Source: Alcanivorax jadensis T9
GTDB lineage: Bacteria; Pseudomonadota; Gammaproteobacteria; Pseudomonadales; Alcanivoracaceae
NCBI RefSeq assembly: GCF_000756655.1
Contig: NZ_ARXU01000015.1
Span: 25,728-89,727 of the forward strand
Length of the DNA: 64,000 bases
Reading direction: 5' to 3'
This document shows, one piece after another, positions 25,888 to 37,397 of this stretch (its first letter is position 1; each line of letters starts with the position of its first letter). A model generated the notes under the pieces. That model saw only the letters and a list, made by a program, of their open reading frames with translations, had not been told where the DNA came from and did no database searches. Made by a program: the position numbers and the translations under genes.

Positions 25888-26859
25888 TCAATAGGTCCGC
25901 TTGAGAGATTCTTCCGCCAGGGCGAACAGCGTTTCCTTGTAAGGGGACGCCGGCACCGCAGCGATAGCGTCCAGGGCCAGGCGAGTATGCTCGGCGGCCT
26001 TGTCCACCGTATATTGCAGACCACCGCTGGCCTGAACGGTTTCAATAATATGTTGCAGATGGTCCAGGCCGCCATTGCGGATGGCGTCCTTGATCAGCTT
26101 GGCCTGTTCCGGGCTGCCGTTGGCGATGGTATAGATCAGCGGCAGGGTCGGTTTGCCTTCGGCCAGGTCGTCGCCCACATTCTTGCCCAGCTCACTGGCT
26201 TCGCCCTGGTAGTCCAGCACATCGTCGATAAGCTGGAAGGCGATGCCCAGGTGGCGGCCATAGGCCGCGAAGGCGTCCACGAAGTCGGTGTTCTCGTCGG
26301 CACCCAGAACGGCGCCGGTTTCCGCCGCCGATTCAAACATCTTGGCGGTCTTGTGATGGATCACCCGCATGTAGTTTTCTTCGCTGGTGTTGGGGTCGCG
26401 CACATTGATCAGCTGCAGCACCTCGCCCTCGGAGATGGTATTGGTGCTCTGGGAGAAAATATCCAGCAACCGCGAGTGCCTGAGGCCCACCATCAGTTGC
26501 AGGGCGCGGGAAATCAGGAAATCGCCCACCAGGACGCTGGCAGCATTGCCCCATACGGCGTTGACCGTGGGGCGTCCGCGACGCAGGTTGGACTCATCCA
26601 CCACATCATCGTGGAGCAGGGTCGCGGTATGCAGGAACTCGATGATGGCGGCCACATCCACATGGCGCTCGCCATGATAGCCCGAGGCGCGGGCACAAAG
26701 GATGGACACCAGCGGGCGCAGGCGCTTGCCGCCGGACTGGACGATATAGTCCCCCACCTCGCGGATCAGCGGGACATTGGAATCCAGGTGGTGATTGATA
26801 AACTGGTTCACCGCCGCGAAGTCATCTTCGACGACAGCATAAATGGCCTTGAAATCCAT
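25888..26859 (-). CDS. ispB: Octaprenyl diphosphate synthase
   Basis: A 323-residue long-chain trans-prenyltransferase that elongates farnesyl diphosphate with isopentenyl diphosphate to make the quinone side chain. First aspartate-rich motif LLHDDVVDESNLRRGRPT and second QLIDDVLDYQG are intact, as is GGKRLRP near the N-terminus. It is divergent from rplU-rpmA, the usual gammaproteobacterial arrangement. A Y-shaped repeat element lies 84 bp before the start and may sit in its leader. The ribosome site is weak. Confidence 0.96.
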   Translation of the reverse strand: MDFKAIYAVVEDDFAAVNQFINHHLDSNVPLIREVGDYIVQSGGKRLRPLVSILCARASGYHGERHVDVAAIIEFLHTATLLHDDVVDESNLRRGRPTVNAVWGNAASVLVGDFLISRALQLMVGLRHSRLLDIFSQSTNTISEGEVLQLINVRDPNTSEENYMRVIHHKTAKMFESAAETGAVLGADENTDFVDAFAAYGRHLGIAFQLIDDVLDYQGEASELGKNVGDDLAEGKPTLPLIYTIANGSPEQAKLIKDAIRNGGLDHLQHIIETVQASGGLQYTVDKAAEHTRLALDAIAAVPASPYKETLFALAEESLKRTY

Positions 26860-26942
26860 GCACTTGTGTCCAGACAGAAGGTGGGCGCAACAGCGGGCAA
26901 TGCTAGCAGTGGCTGGCAGCTAGTCAAGGAAAGCCCATTCCT

Positions 26943-27211
26943 GGCAAGCTGCTGAAAAATCCCTTGCGTGCTCAGTCTTTCAGGCTGGCTCGTAATCTAG
27001 GCGAAATGCTGAAGGTGTGTGTCCACCCATCGAAACATTGCAACAACGAGTACGGGTCAGCCTGGAAGACCCGGAGGGCGCGGCCTGAAGCGCACATCTG
27101 CTGCGCCTTGCCTCTAGGAAAGGGGGCCACCCTGCCCGTCGAGACAAGACACAACAGCTGCACGCTTCAGACCACGCTGAGCATGCAAGGGATTTTTCAG
27201 CAGCCTGCCTG
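26943..27211 (-). mobile_element. Y-shaped MITE-like element, copy B
   Basis: Ends 26943-26975 and 27179-27211 are inverted repeats (31 of 33 match) containing GCTGCTGAAAAATCCC and the core CTTGCGTGCTCAG. Internal stems are 27079-27103 with 27152-27176, and 26975-26989 with 27056-27070. The interior is clearly homologous to copy A read on the other strand, while the outer arms are unrelated to those of A. It fills much of the 504-bp ispB-rplU gap. No coding sequence, no evident target duplication. Confidence 0.82.
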
Positions 27212-27240
27212 AAGGCCGCGGCAGCGGGCAGAATCAGGGC

Positions 27241-27269
27241 TTGTTCAGGGGCGGCGTTTCACGTACACT
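27241..27269 (+). promoter_or_regulatory. Candidate promoter of rplU-rpmA
   Basis: TTGTTC and TACACT are separated by 17 bases. Transcription from here would give a leader of roughly 85-90 bases before the L21 start. Confidence 0.45.
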
Positions 27270-27363
27270 TCGCGACCCAATTTCATCCTCTGCCTGGCCT
27301 GCAAGTGACGATGCTTCTGAACTGGAGTCGTCCGCCTGAGTGGAGTCGTGCTGGAGCACATGC

Positions 27364-27675
27364 ATGTACGCAGTAATCAAAACCGGTGGCAAGCAGTATC
27401 GCGTTGAAGAAGGCGATGTTGTGCGCATCGAGAAAATTGAAGTGGCCACTGGCGAATCCGTGGATTTCGACCAGGTGCTGCTGGTTGCCAACGGCGATGA
27501 CGTGAAAGTCGGTCAGCCGATGCTGGATGGCGCCAAGGTCACCGCTGAAGTGCTGGAGCAGGGTCGTCACAAGAAAATCAAGATTGTGAAGTTCCGTCGT
27601 CGCAAGCACTCCCGCAAGCAACAAGGTCATCGCCAGTGGTACACGGCGGTGAAAATCACCGGGATCCAGGGCTGA
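27364..27675 (+). CDS. rplU: 50S ribosomal protein L21
   Basis: The 103-residue sequence [19 protein letters not shown]...[19 protein letters not shown] is unmistakable L21, which binds 23S rRNA. GGAG upstream and the family N-terminus fix the start. It heads the conserved rplU-rpmA-obgE-proB order. Confidence 0.98.
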   Translation: MYAVIKTGGKQYRVEEGDVVRIEKIEVATGESVDFDQVLLVANGDDVKVGQPMLDGAKVTAEVLEQGRHKKIKIVKFRRRKHSRKQQGHRQWYTAVKITGIQG

Positions 27676-27705
27676 TCCTTAGACATTTGAAGAGAGGATT
27701 GAGAC

Positions 27706-27966
27706 ATGGCACATAAGAAAGCCGGTGGTAGTACTCGTAACGGTCGCGATTCGGAAAGTAAACGCCTTGGCGTAAAGCGCTTTGGCGGTCAATTGGTCAG
27801 CGCAGGCGAAATCATCGTTCGTCAGCGTGGCACCAAATTCCACGCTGGTGGTAACACCGGCATGGGCAAAGACCACACCATCTTTGCCAAGGAAACCGGT
27901 CGCGTTAAGTTTGAAACCAAGGGTCCGCTGAGCCGCAAGTTTGTGGTGATCGAGCCCGTGGCCTGA
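27706..27966 (+). CDS. rpmA: 50S ribosomal protein L27
   Basis: The 86-residue sequence [20 protein letters not shown] is the standard L27 N-terminus, which reaches towards the peptidyl-transferase centre. It is 30 bp after rplU with GAGAGGA as ribosome site. A 268-bp fold-back element and a terminator separate it from obgE. Confidence 0.98.
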   Translation: MAHKKAGGSTRNGRDSESKRLGVKRFGGQLVSAGEIIVRQRGTKFHAGGNTGMGKDHTIFAKETGRVKFETKGPLSRKFVVIEPVA

Positions 27967-27982
27967 TCCGCAAGGGTCGGTA

Positions 27983-28250
27983 AGAACCTGTTCGCGCTCT
28001 ATACGCAGCAGCGTTGCCACTAAAAAAGCCGCCAGGCAAGGCGTGAACCGCAGGGCCTGACGGGTCAAGTTCAAGGTTCACAACACGGCATGGCGGCTTT
28101 TTTAGTGGCAACCCGAAGGGCCGGGCCCATTTTGCCGCCAGCCCGCGATTGCGCTTGCTTATGTAGAATGACTACACGGCACAATCGCAATCACGACCTG
28201 GCGACAAAATTGACTCCGGCGCTGCTGCGTATAGAGCGCGAACAGGTTCT
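27983..28250. mobile_element. Third Y-shaped element (copy C architecture, different sequence)
   Basis: Outer arms 27983-28013 and 28220-28250 are 31-bp perfect reverse complements. They enclose hairpin one (28013-28034 with 28091-28112, 22 bp perfect, with GTGAACC/GGTTCAC nested inside) and hairpin two (28129-28141 with 28198-28210, 12 of 13, with further pairing around TGTAG/CTACA). The size and three-way-junction layout match elements A and B, but I see no sequence similarity. Hairpin one contains CTAAAAAAGCC/GGCTTTTTTAG, which could also act as a terminator after rpmA. Confidence 0.75.
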
Positions 28251-28251
28251 C

Positions 28252-28287
28252 AAAGCCCCGCGAGGCTCCTGCCCGCGGGGCTTTTTT
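28252..28287 (+). terminator. Terminator after rpmA element
   Basis: AAAGCCCCGCG and CGCGGGGCTTTTTT form a strong GC stem with T-run about 290 bases past rpmA, ahead of obgE. Confidence 0.85.
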
Positions 28288-28351
28288 GTGTCAGGCTGCT
28301 TGCAAGCGGCGTGGGCAATAGCACGCGAACAGATCCAGGACATTGTGGTGA

Positions 28352-29590
<1,239 letters not shown>

Positions 29591-29613
29591 TCAAGCGTGA
29601 CTAAGGAGTGGGT

Positions 29614-30726
29614 GTGGCGGACCGCCAGCGTTGGGTAATCAAGATAGGTAGTGCCCTGCTGACTAATGACGGCAAGGGGCTGGATTGTGCGTTGATGCAG
29701 TCCTGGGTGGACCGCATGGTGGCGCTGCGTGAGCAGGGCATCGAAGTGGTGATTGTGTCCTCTGGTGCCGTGGCGGAAGGAATGACCCGGCTGGGCTGGA
29801 CCTCTCGTCCGGATTCCGTGCACGAGCTGCAGGCCGCTGCTGCGGTGGGCCAGATGGGGCTGGTGCAGGCTTGGGAGTCGCGCTTTCAGAAGCACAATTT
29901 GCACACCGCCCAGGTGCTGCTTACCCACGATGACTTGTCCGATCGCAAGCGCTATCTCAATGCCCGCTCCACGCTGCTGACCCTGCTGGGCTTTTCGGTG
30001 GTGCCGGTGGTGAACGAGAACGACACCGTTGTTACCGATGAAATCCGCTTTGGTGACAACGATACCCTGGCGGCTCTGGTGGCGAATCTGATCGAGGCGG
30101 ACCGGCTGGTGATTCTCACCGACCAGGATGGACTCTTCGACGCCGACCCACGTAGCAATCCCCAGGCAGCATTGATCCGCGAGGCACGGGCGTCGGACCC
30201 GGATATTGCCCGAGTGGCTGGCGGTGGCGGATTATTGGGGCGTGGCGGCATGGCCACCAAGGTGCGTGCCGCCAAGCTGGCTGCCCGCTCCGGGGCGTCG
30301 ACGACCATTGCCTCCGGGCGCAGCCCGCAGGTGTTGGCAGAGCTGGCCCAGGGGCAGGGGCCCGGCACCACATTGTTGCCGGATACCTCGCCCATGAATG
30401 CCCGCAAGCAGTGGCTGGCCGGGCATCTGCAGATGCGTGGCCGTGTGGTGCTGGATGCCGGGGCGGTGCGCCGTATTCGTGATGGCGGTTCCAGCCTGCT
30501 GCCGGTGGGTGTGGTGGATGTGTTCGGCCAGTTCTCCCGTGGGGAAATGGTAGCCTGTGAAAGCGAGCAGGGCGAGCGTATCGGCTGTGGCCTGGCCAAC
30601 TATGACGCTGCCGACGCACGCCGCATCTGTAGAAAGAAAAGTACCGAGATTGCCGATGTGCTGGGCTACATGAATGAAGAGGAGCTGATCCACCGGGATA
30701 ATATGGTGGTGTTCGACGTCGGCTGA
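29614..30726 (+). CDS. proB: Glutamate 5-kinase
   Basis: 370 residues. An amino-acid kinase domain ([40 protein letters not shown]) is followed by a PUA domain (about 275-360). It phosphorylates glutamate in the first step of proline synthesis. Two GTG codons lie six bases apart; the AAGGAG site overlaps the first and is five bases from the second, so the second (29614) is the start. It follows obgE by 23 bp. Confidence 0.96.
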   Translation: MADRQRWVIKIGSALLTNDGKGLDCALMQSWVDRMVALREQGIEVVIVSSGAVAEGMTRLGWTSRPDSVHELQAAAAVGQMGLVQAWESRFQKHNLHTAQVLLTHDDLSDRKRYLNARSTLLTLLGFSVVPVVNENDTVVTDEIRFGDNDTLAALVANLIEADRLVILTDQDGLFDADPRSNPQAALIREARASDPDIARVAGGGGLLGRGGMATKVRAAKLAARSGASTTIASGRSPQVLAELAQGQGPGTTLLPDTSPMNARKQWLAGHLQMRGRVVLDAGAVRRIRDGGSSLLPVGVVDVFGQFSRGEMVACESEQGERIGCGLANYDAADARRICRKKSTEIADVLGYMNEEELIHRDNMVVFDVG

Positions 30727-30750
30727 TGTGGGAAGCGAGTCTCGAGTTTT

Positions 30751-30818
30751 CGAGTTTCGAGAAGCGAAAGGCAAAACAAAACCGGTTTGGCCCTTCGAAA
30801 CTCGCTTCTCGCAACTCG
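30751..30818. repeat. Inverted repeat between proB and rpsT
   Basis: 30751-30767 and 30802-30818 are 17-bp arms with one mismatch (GAGAAGCGA core). The surroundings repeat short pieces such as CGAGTTTTCGAGTTTCGAG, as if a palindromic repeat has decayed here. Confidence 0.55.
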
Positions 30819-30834
30819 TCACTGATTTCCAGGC

Positions 30835-30864
30835 ATAAAAAAACCGGCCAATGGCCGGTTTTTT
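30835..30864. terminator. Bidirectional terminator, proB/rpsT
   Basis: AAAAAAACCGGCC-AAT-GGCCGGTTTTTT can terminate both converging transcripts. Confidence 0.92.
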
Positions 30865-30882
30865 AACGCGAACGCGTCAGAC

Positions 30883-31149
30883 TCAGGCAGCCATGGCCTT
30901 GATCTTGGCGTTCAGGCGGCTCTTGTGGCGAGCTGCCTTGTTCGGGTGAAACTTGCCCTTGCGGGTGGCTTTATCCAGCACAGACACCGCCTGGGTATAA
31001 GCTTCCTGAGCGCTGCCTTGGTCGCCGGACGCAATAGCCGCGTTCACCTTTTTCAGGTATGTGCGCACCATGGAGCGCATCGCTGCGTTGTGCTGACGGC
31101 GGTTTTCCGCCTGACGCGCACGCTTGCGTGCTTGCGGTGAGTTAGCCAA
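30883..31149 (-). CDS. rpsT: 30S ribosomal protein S20
   Basis: The 88-residue basic protein starts (M)ANSPQARKRARQAENRRQHN, standard for S20, a 16S rRNA binder. The initiation codon is TTG preceded by GGAGCAGGACC; E. coli rpsT also uses UUG, where the poor codon takes part in autoregulation, so the same control is likely here. It is divergent from murJ. Confidence 0.97.
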   Translation of the reverse strand: MANSPQARKRARQAENRRQHNAAMRSMVRTYLKKVNAAIASGDQGSAQEAYTQAVSVLDKATRKGKFHPNKAARHKSRLNAKIKAMAA

Positions 31150-31375
31150 GGTCCTGCTCCTATACTTTTAAATTCGAAGGTCAAATTCGGGTTGTGACAC
31201 TGGCCGCTGGGGCCGACCCTACCTGTTGTGATCAAAAAACACGCGGGTCATGGTCTAAAGACGCGCAACTATGCCGATCCGACGGCCCGATGTCAATGGG
31301 CTGTGGGGGCGGAAATCATCATTCTGGCGGTTTGGGCGACCTTTGTTTACTCTTGCCCGGTTTGCTGGAGGCATC

Positions 31376-32941
31376 ATGACCGTACCCACAGAAAAGACCC
31401 CGAAAAAAGCCGGTTTAATGGCCTCCACCGCCCTGGTGGCGACCATGACCATGCTGTCACGGGTGCTCGGGCTGGTCCGGGATGTGGTGATCGCCCGTAT
31501 GCTGGGGGCTTCCGCCGGGGCCGATGCCTTCTTCGTGGCCCTGAAAATCCCCAATTTTTTCCGTCGCCTGTTTGCCGAAGGGGCCTTTAACCAGGCGTTT
31601 GTGCCGGTGCTTAGCGAGTATCGTAGCAAAGGCAGCATGGCGGCCACCAAGCTGTTGGTGGACCGGGTGGCCGGCACCCTGGGAACCGTGGTGGCGTTGA
31701 TCACGCTGGTGGGGATGCTGGCGGCGGCGGGGGTGGTGTGGTTGTTTGCTCCCGGTTTTGGCGATGATCCGGTGAAACGGGCGCTGACCGTGGAAATGCT
31801 GCGGCTGACCTTCCCCTATCTGTTCTTTATTTCCCTGACCGCCTTTGCCGGCGGCATTCTCAATTCCTGGAACCGCTTTGCGGTGCCGGCCTTTACGCCG
31901 GTGCTGTTGAACCTGAGTCTGATCGGCTGCGCCCTGTTCCTGGCGCCGCAGTTTGCCGAAGATCGCATGGCGGTGGCGCTGGCCTGGGGGGTGCTGATCG
32001 CCGGGGTGGCGCAGCTGCTGTTCCAGTTGCCGTTCCTGGCGCGGTTGAACCTGATGCCGGTGCCGCGCATGGGCTGGTCGGATCCGGGGGTGCGCAAGAT
32101 CATGACATTGATGATTCCGGCCCTGTTCGGGGCGTCGGTCTATCAGCTCAACTCCCTGGTCAATACGGTGCTGGCGTCACTGCTGGAAACCGGTTCGGTG
32201 ACCTGGCTCTATTATACGGACCGGCTGATCGAGCTGCCGTTGGGCATTTTCGCGGTGGCCATTGGCACGGTGATCCTGCCCAGCCTGTCCAGCAAACATG
32301 TGGATGCGTCCAGCGAGGCGTTTTCCCGTACTCTGGATTGGGCTATCCGCATGGTGCTGCTGATTGGTCTGCCGGCGGCGCTGGCGTTGGCAGTATTGGC
32401 CGAGCCGCTGCTGTCCACCCTGTTCCAGTACGGTGAATTCACTGCCTTTGATGTGGCGAAAACGGCGGAATCCCTGCGCGCTTACAGTACCGGCCTGTTG
32501 GCGGCCATGCTGATCAAGGTGCTGGCGCCAGGCTTCTATGCCCGTCAGGACACCCGCACCCCGGTGAAGATCGGTGTGATTGCCATGCTGGCGAATATGG
32601 CGTTCGGCGCCATGCTGGTGTGGGAGTGGCACCATGTGGGGCTGGCGACGGCCATGGCGCTGTCCGCCTGGCTTAATGCCGGGCTGTTGTATCTTGGGCT
32701 GCGTCGGGCCGGGGTTTATCAGCCGCTCAAGGGCTGGTTGTTACTCTGGGGGCGGATGGTGTTTGCTGGTATTGCCATGGCGGCGGTCACCTACTGGTTG
32801 TCGTTGCAGACCCAGGCCTGGACCGAGGCAGGTGTCTGGAACCGGGTCGGCTGGCTCAGCCTGATTGTCGCCTCCGGGCTGGCTATCTATGGCACCAGTC
32901 TGCTGGTATTGGGGTTGCGCCCCCGGCACTTGCGTCGCTAA
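31376..32941 (+). CDS. murJ: Lipid II flippase MurJ
   Basis: 521 residues with about 14 membrane helices. TMLSRVLGLVRDVVIARMLGA and FFVALKIPNFFRRLFAEGAFNQAFVPVLSEY are the conserved MurJ start, with the charged Arg residues that line the lipid II cavity. It flips the peptidoglycan precursor to the periplasm. The frame opens 35 codons earlier, but TGGAGG before the ATG at 31376 favours this start. Neighbours rpsT and ribF are conserved in related genomes. Confidence 0.96.
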   Translation: MTVPTEKTPKKAGLMASTALVATMTMLSRVLGLVRDVVIARMLGASAGADAFFVALKIPNFFRRLFAEGAFNQAFVPVLSEYRSKGSMAATKLLVDRVAGTLGTVVALITLVGMLAAAGVVWLFAPGFGDDPVKRALTVEMLRLTFPYLFFISLTAFAGGILNSWNRFAVPAFTPVLLNLSLIGCALFLAPQFAEDRMAVALAWGVLIAGVAQLLFQLPFLARLNLMPVPRMGWSDPGVRKIMTLMIPALFGASVYQLNSLVNTVLASLLETGSVTWLYYTDRLIELPLGIFAVAIGTVILPSLSSKHVDASSEAFSRTLDWAIRMVLLIGLPAALALAVLAEPLLSTLFQYGEFTAFDVAKTAESLRAYSTGLLAAMLIKVLAPGFYARQDTRTPVKIGVIAMLANMAFGAMLVWEWHHVGLATAMALSAWLNAGLLYLGLRRAGVYQPLKGWLLLWGRMVFAGIAMAAVTYWLSLQTQAWTEAGVWNRVGWLSLIVASGLAIYGTSLLVLGLRPRHLRR

Positions 32942-33092
32942 TTTCCGGCAAGAGGTGCAAAGGGCGTTGTCTTTACTCCCTGTGAGCACCATGTCTTTGG
33001 CGGTTAACCGTTTTTCCCGCCGGCAGGTCACGGGCGCATACAAAACCATCGACGAGCCTGTATAATCGGGCGTCTTTTGAGACGAGGATGAG

Positions 33093-34073
33093 ATGCGACT
33101 GATTCGCGGCATTCACAATCTGCGCGACAGGCATCGCGGCTGCGTGGCCACCATCGGCAATTTCGATGGGGTGCATCAGGGGCATCAGCGGATTCTGGAT
33201 CAGGTGATCGCAGAAGCCCGCCGCCGTGGACTGAAGGCCACGGTGATGCTGTTCGAGCCGCAACCTCAGGAATTTTTTGCGCCGCAGCAGGCGCCGGCCC
33301 GGCTCATGTCCCTGCGCGACAAGCTGATTGCCCTGCGTAACGCCGGGGTGGATCAGGTGCTGTGCGTGCGATTTGACGAGCGTTTCCGCTCTTTGACCGC
33401 TGAAGCCTTTGTGCAATCCCTGTTGGTGGATGGGCTAGGGGTGGAATACCTGGTGGTGGGTGATGATTTCCGTTTCGGTTGTGGTCGCGACGGGGATTTC
33501 GCCTACCTGCAGCAGGCTGGCGGGCAGTTCGGTTTCGCTGTGACAGATACCGCCACCTGCGAAATCCATGGCGAGCGGGTGTCCAGCACCCGGGTGCGAG
33601 CGGCGCTCAGCGCCGGCGATTTTGCCCTGGCGGAAACCTTACTGGGTCGCCCCTTTGCCATCAGTGGTCGGGTGCGTCATGGCGACAAGATCGGTCGCAC
33701 CCTGGATTTGCCCACGGTGAATCTGGCGCTGAAGCGTCTGCACTCGCCGCTGGCAGGGGTGTTTGCCGTGACGGTGACTGGCGCCGGGCTCACGGACCAG
33801 GCCGGTGCTGCCAATATGGGCGACCGGCCGACGGTAAACGGCACGGAAAATCGCCTGGAAGTGCATCTGTTGGATTATCGTGAAGAGAGTAACGATGCCG
33901 GGGCCGGCAAGGACAGCCTGTACGACAAGCATTTGACGGTTGCCTTTCGCCATTATGTGCGGGCGGAAGAGAAATTCGCGGATCTGGATCAGCTCAAGAC
34001 TGCCATCTGGCAGGACGTGAAAGCGGTCCGGGACTACTTTGAAAAGACGGGATTATCTAAGACGGGACTATGA
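33093..34073 (+). CDS. ribF: Bifunctional riboflavin kinase/FAD synthetase
   Basis: 326 residues. The N-terminal nucleotidyltransferase domain ([36 protein letters not shown]) makes FAD from FMN; the C-terminal flavokinase domain ([26 protein letters not shown]) makes FMN. A TATAAT at 33061 suggests a promoter just upstream. The stop overlaps the ileS start by four bases (ATGA). Confidence 0.96.
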   Translation: MRLIRGIHNLRDRHRGCVATIGNFDGVHQGHQRILDQVIAEARRRGLKATVMLFEPQPQEFFAPQQAPARLMSLRDKLIALRNAGVDQVLCVRFDERFRSLTAEAFVQSLLVDGLGVEYLVVGDDFRFGCGRDGDFAYLQQAGGQFGFAVTDTATCEIHGERVSSTRVRAALSAGDFALAETLLGRPFAISGRVRHGDKIGRTLDLPTVNLALKRLHSPLAGVFAVTVTGAGLTDQAGAANMGDRPTVNGTENRLEVHLLDYREESNDAGAGKDSLYDKHLTVAFRHYVRAEEKFADLDQLKTAIWQDVKAVRDYFEKTGLSKTGL

Positions 34074-36880
34074 CGGACTACAAGGCAACGCTTAATCTTC
34101 CCCAAACCGACTTTCCCATGAAAGCCGGCTTGTCCCAGCGCGAACCGGCGCGTCTGAAAGAGTGGCAGCAAAAGCAGCTCTACCAGAAGATCCGTGAGGC
34201 CTTTGCCGGCCGTCCCAAGTTCATTCTTCACGATGGCCCGCCGTACGCCAACGGCGACATTCATATCGGCCATGCGGTGAACAAGATCCTCAAGGACATG
34301 ATCGTCAAGTCCCGCACCCTGGCCGGCTTTGATGCCCCCTATGTGCCGGGCTGGGATTGTCATGGTCTGCCCATCGAACTGATGGTGGAAAAGAAGGTCG
34401 GCAAGGCCGGGCACAAGGTGGATGCCGGCACGTTCCGCAAGAAATGCCGTGAATACGCCAGCAAGCAGGTGAATGGCCAGAAGGCGGACTTCATGCGCCT
34501 GGGCGTGTTCGGTGACTGGGACAATCCTTACCTGACCATGGATTACGCCTTTGAGGCGAACATCATCCGCTCCCTGGGCAAGATCGTCGACAACGGCCAC
34601 CTGCAGCAGGGCTTCAAGCCGGTGCACTGGTGTCTGGACTGCGCCTCCGCCCTGGCGGAAGCGGAAGTGGAATACTACGACAAGGTGTCCCCGGCCATCG
34701 ATGTGGAGTTTAGTGTGGTGGATGTGGCGGACTTTACTGCCCGTTCCGGCATCAAGGCCACCGCTCCGGCGCTGGTCATCTGGACTACCACTCCCTGGAC
34801 CATCCCGGCTAACCGGGCGGTGGCGGTGCATCCGCAGCTGGACTATGTGCTGCTCAGCGGCGAGTTGGATGGCCAGCATCGTGAGCTGTTGGTGGCCGAG
34901 GCGCTGGCGGACGATCTGGTGGAGCGCTGGGGCATGGAGAGCGTAACCCGCTCAACCACAGTGAAAGGCGAAAAGCTGGAAGCATTGTCTCTGCAGCATC
35001 CGTTCCTGGGTGCGCAGGTGCCGGTGATTCTCGGTGAGCACGTGACCACCGATGCCGGTACCGGCCTGGTGCACACCGCTCCCGGCCACGGTGCCGATGA
35101 CTTTGTGGTGGGCCAGCAATACGATCTGGACCCGATCAGCCCGGTGCTGGACAGCGGCCTGTTTCGTGACGACCTGCCAGTAGTGGGCGGAGTGCATGTC
35201 AGCAAGGCCAACGAGCCGGTGATCGAGGCACTGCAGGAAAGCGGTGCCTTGGTGAAGCTGGCAAAAATCGAGCACAGCTACCCGCATTGCTGGCGCCACA
35301 AGACGCCACTGATCTTCCGTGCCACCGCCCAGTGGTTTGTCTCCATGGACCAGGCCGGGCTGCTGCCCCGTGCCCGTCAGGAAATCGACAAGGTGCAGTG
35401 GCTGCCGGAGTGGGGCAAGGCCCGCATCGAAGGCATGCTCACCGACCGCCCGGACTGGTGTATCTCCCGCCAGCGTACCTGGGGCGTGCCCATTGCGCTG
35501 TTCGTGAACAAGGAAACCGGCGAGCTGCACCCGGACACCCCGGCCCTGATCGAACAGGTCGCCCAGCGGGTGGAGCAGAAAGGCATTGATGCCTGGTTCG
35601 ATCTGGCGCCCGCCGAGTTGCTGGGGGAGCAGGCCGACCAGTACAGCAAGGTCACCGATACTCTGGATGTGTGGTTCGATTCCGGTGTCACTCATTACTG
35701 CGTACTGGACCAACGTCCGCAGCTGAACACCCCGGCGGACCTGTATCTGGAAGGGTCCGACCAGCATCGTGGCTGGTTCCAGTCTTCGCTGCTGACCAGC
35801 CTGGCGGTTCGCGATGCAGCACCTTACAAGACCGTCCTGACCCATGGTTTCACCGTGGATGAGCAGGGCCGCAAGATGTCCAAGTCCGTCGGCAATGTGA
35901 TCGCGCCCCAGGAAGTGTGGAACGATCTGGGCGCCGATATCCTGCGTCTGTGGGTGGCAGCCACCGATTATCGTGGCGAGATGTCCGTGTCCAAGGACAT
36001 CCTCAAGCAGATGGGCGATAGCTATCGTCGTATCCGTAACACCAGCCGTTTCCTGCTCTCCAACCTGAGCGGTTTCGACCCGGCCAGCGATGCGTTGCAG
36101 CCGGAGCAGATGCTGGCGTTGGATCGCTACATTGTCGATCGCGCCCTGCAACTGCAGGAAGAGATTCAGGGGCTTTACGACGGCTACCATTTCCATCAGG
36201 TCTACCAGAAGTTGCGCAACTTCTGTGCCCTGGATCTGGGCGGCTTCTACCTGGATATCATCAAGGATCGCCAGTACACCACCCAGGCGGATTCCGTGGC
36301 GCGGCGCTCCTGCCAGACAGCCCTTTATCATATCGCCCAGGCGCTGGTGCGCTGGATGGCGCCGGTACTCAGCTTCACCGCCGAGGAAATCTACGAAAAC
36401 CTGCCCGGCGAGCGTCTCGATTCGGTGTTCCTGGCGGAATGGTACGACGGCCTTTTCGGTCTTACCGATGCGGACATGGATCGTAATTTCTGGCAGCAGA
36501 TGCAGGATGTGAAGCAGGCGGTGAACAAGGCCATCGAGAATGCCCGTCGCGACAAGCTGATCAAGGGCGGCCTCAGTGCCGAGGTGGTGCTCTATGTGGA
36601 TGACCAGCAGCAGACGCTGTTGAACCGTCTGGGCGATGAGCTGCGTTTCGTCACCATTACCTCTGCGGCCACCCTCAAGCCTCTGGGGGAGGCGCCTGCC
36701 GAGCTGGAAGACACGGCGGTGAGCGGGTTGAAGGTGCAGGTGCTGGCCAGTGAGTACGGCAAGTGCGCGCGCTGCTGGCACCACCAGCCGGATGTCGGCT
36801 CCCATGCCGCGCATCCGGAGTTGTGTGGCCGTTGCGTGACGAACGTGGACGGCGAGGGTGAGGTGCGACGTTATGCCTAA
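34070..36880 (+). CDS. ileS: Isoleucyl-tRNA synthetase
   Basis: 936 residues of the class Ia enzyme that charges tRNA-Ile. The HIGH-type motif is [19 protein letters not shown] is in [11 protein letters not shown], the editing domain lies between ([33 protein letters not shown]), and the C-terminal zinc finger CARCWHH...CGRC is intact. Length is normal for the bacterial type I form. Translationally coupled to ribF and lspA. Confidence 0.98.
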   Translation: MTDYKATLNLPQTDFPMKAGLSQREPARLKEWQQKQLYQKIREAFAGRPKFILHDGPPYANGDIHIGHAVNKILKDMIVKSRTLAGFDAPYVPGWDCHGLPIELMVEKKVGKAGHKVDAGTFRKKCREYASKQVNGQKADFMRLGVFGDWDNPYLTMDYAFEANIIRSLGKIVDNGHLQQGFKPVHWCLDCASALAEAEVEYYDKVSPAIDVEFSVVDVADFTARSGIKATAPALVIWTTTPWTIPANRAVAVHPQLDYVLLSGELDGQHRELLVAEALADDLVERWGMESVTRSTTVKGEKLEALSLQHPFLGAQVPVILGEHVTTDAGTGLVHTAPGHGADDFVVGQQYDLDPISPVLDSGLFRDDLPVVGGVHVSKANEPVIEALQESGALVKLAKIEHSYPHCWRHKTPLIFRATAQWFVSMDQAGLLPRARQEIDKVQWLPEWGKARIEGMLTDRPDWCISRQRTWGVPIALFVNKETGELHPDTPALIEQVAQRVEQKGIDAWFDLAPAELLGEQADQYSKVTDTLDVWFDSGVTHYCVLDQRPQLNTPADLYLEGSDQHRGWFQSSLLTSLAVRDAAPYKTVLTHGFTVDEQGRKMSKSVGNVIAPQEVWNDLGADILRLWVAATDYRGEMSVSKDILKQMGDSYRRIRNTSRFLLSNLSGFDPASDALQPEQMLALDRYIVDRALQLQEEIQGLYDGYHFHQVYQKLRNFCALDLGGFYLDIIKDRQYTTQADSVARRSCQTALYHIAQALVRWMAPVLSFTAEEIYENLPGERLDSVFLAEWYDGLFGLTDADMDRNFWQQMQDVKQAVNKAIENARRDKLIKGGLSAEVVLYVDDQQQTLLNRLGDELRFVTITSAATLKPLGEAPAELEDTAVSGLKVQVLASEYGKCARCWHHQPDVGSHAAHPELCGRCVTNVDGEGEVRRYA

Positions 36881-37397
36881 AACGCCAGATATCTCATCTT
36901 CTGAAAGCAGCAAACGGCTGCTGCCAGGGCAACTAATTTGGTTGTGGCTCACCGGTGTGGTGATTGCCCTGGATCAGATCACCAAGCATATGGTGGTGGC
37001 CCGGTTTGATCTCTACGAGCGGCTGGAAGTGATGCCGTTCTTCAATCTGACCCTGGCTTATAACCCCGGTGCCGCATTCAGCTTTCTGGCGGATGCGGGG
37101 GGCTGGCAGCGCTGGTTCTTTACCGCCATTGCCCTGGGTGCTTCGGTACTGATCCTGGTCTGGCTGACCCGGCTCACCGCTGCAGAGAAACTGCAGGGCG
37201 TCGCGTTGGCGCTGATTCTGGGCGGGGCCCTGGGCAATTTCTACGACCGGCTGGTGCTGGGGCATGTGGTGGACTTTCTGGATTTCTACTGGGGTAACAG
37301 CCACTTCCCGGCCTTCAATATCGCCGACAGCGCTATCACCATTGGTGCCGGTCTGATTCTGCTGGATATGCTCCTGGGAGCCAAAAAGCATGACTGA
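36873..37397 (+). CDS. lspA: Lipoprotein signal peptidase
   Basis: 174 residues with four membrane helices. Aspartyl protease residues lie in [17 protein letters not shown] and [10 protein letters not shown], and [12 protein letters not shown] near the N-terminus is conserved. It cleaves prolipoproteins after lipidation. The start overlaps ileS by eight bases, and the end overlaps fkpB by eight. Confidence 0.96.
   Translation: MPKTPDISSSESSKRLLPGQLIWLWLTGVVIALDQITKHMVVARFDLYERLEVMPFFNLTLAYNPGAAFSFLADAGGWQRWFFTAIALGASVLILVWLTRLTAAEKLQGVALALILGGALGNFYDRLVLGHVVDFLDFYWGNSHFPAFNIADSAITIGAGLILLDMLLGAKKHD

Noticed and set aside
25230..26075. Long N-terminal extension of the YajG-like lipoprotein
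   Set aside because: The extra residues overlap ispB out of frame, while a signal peptide and a strong AAGGAG site mark the start at 25811.
34952..36952. 666-codon - strand frame opposite ileS
   Set aside because: It mirrors the ileS codons and shows no domain; IleS motifs are complete on the + strand.
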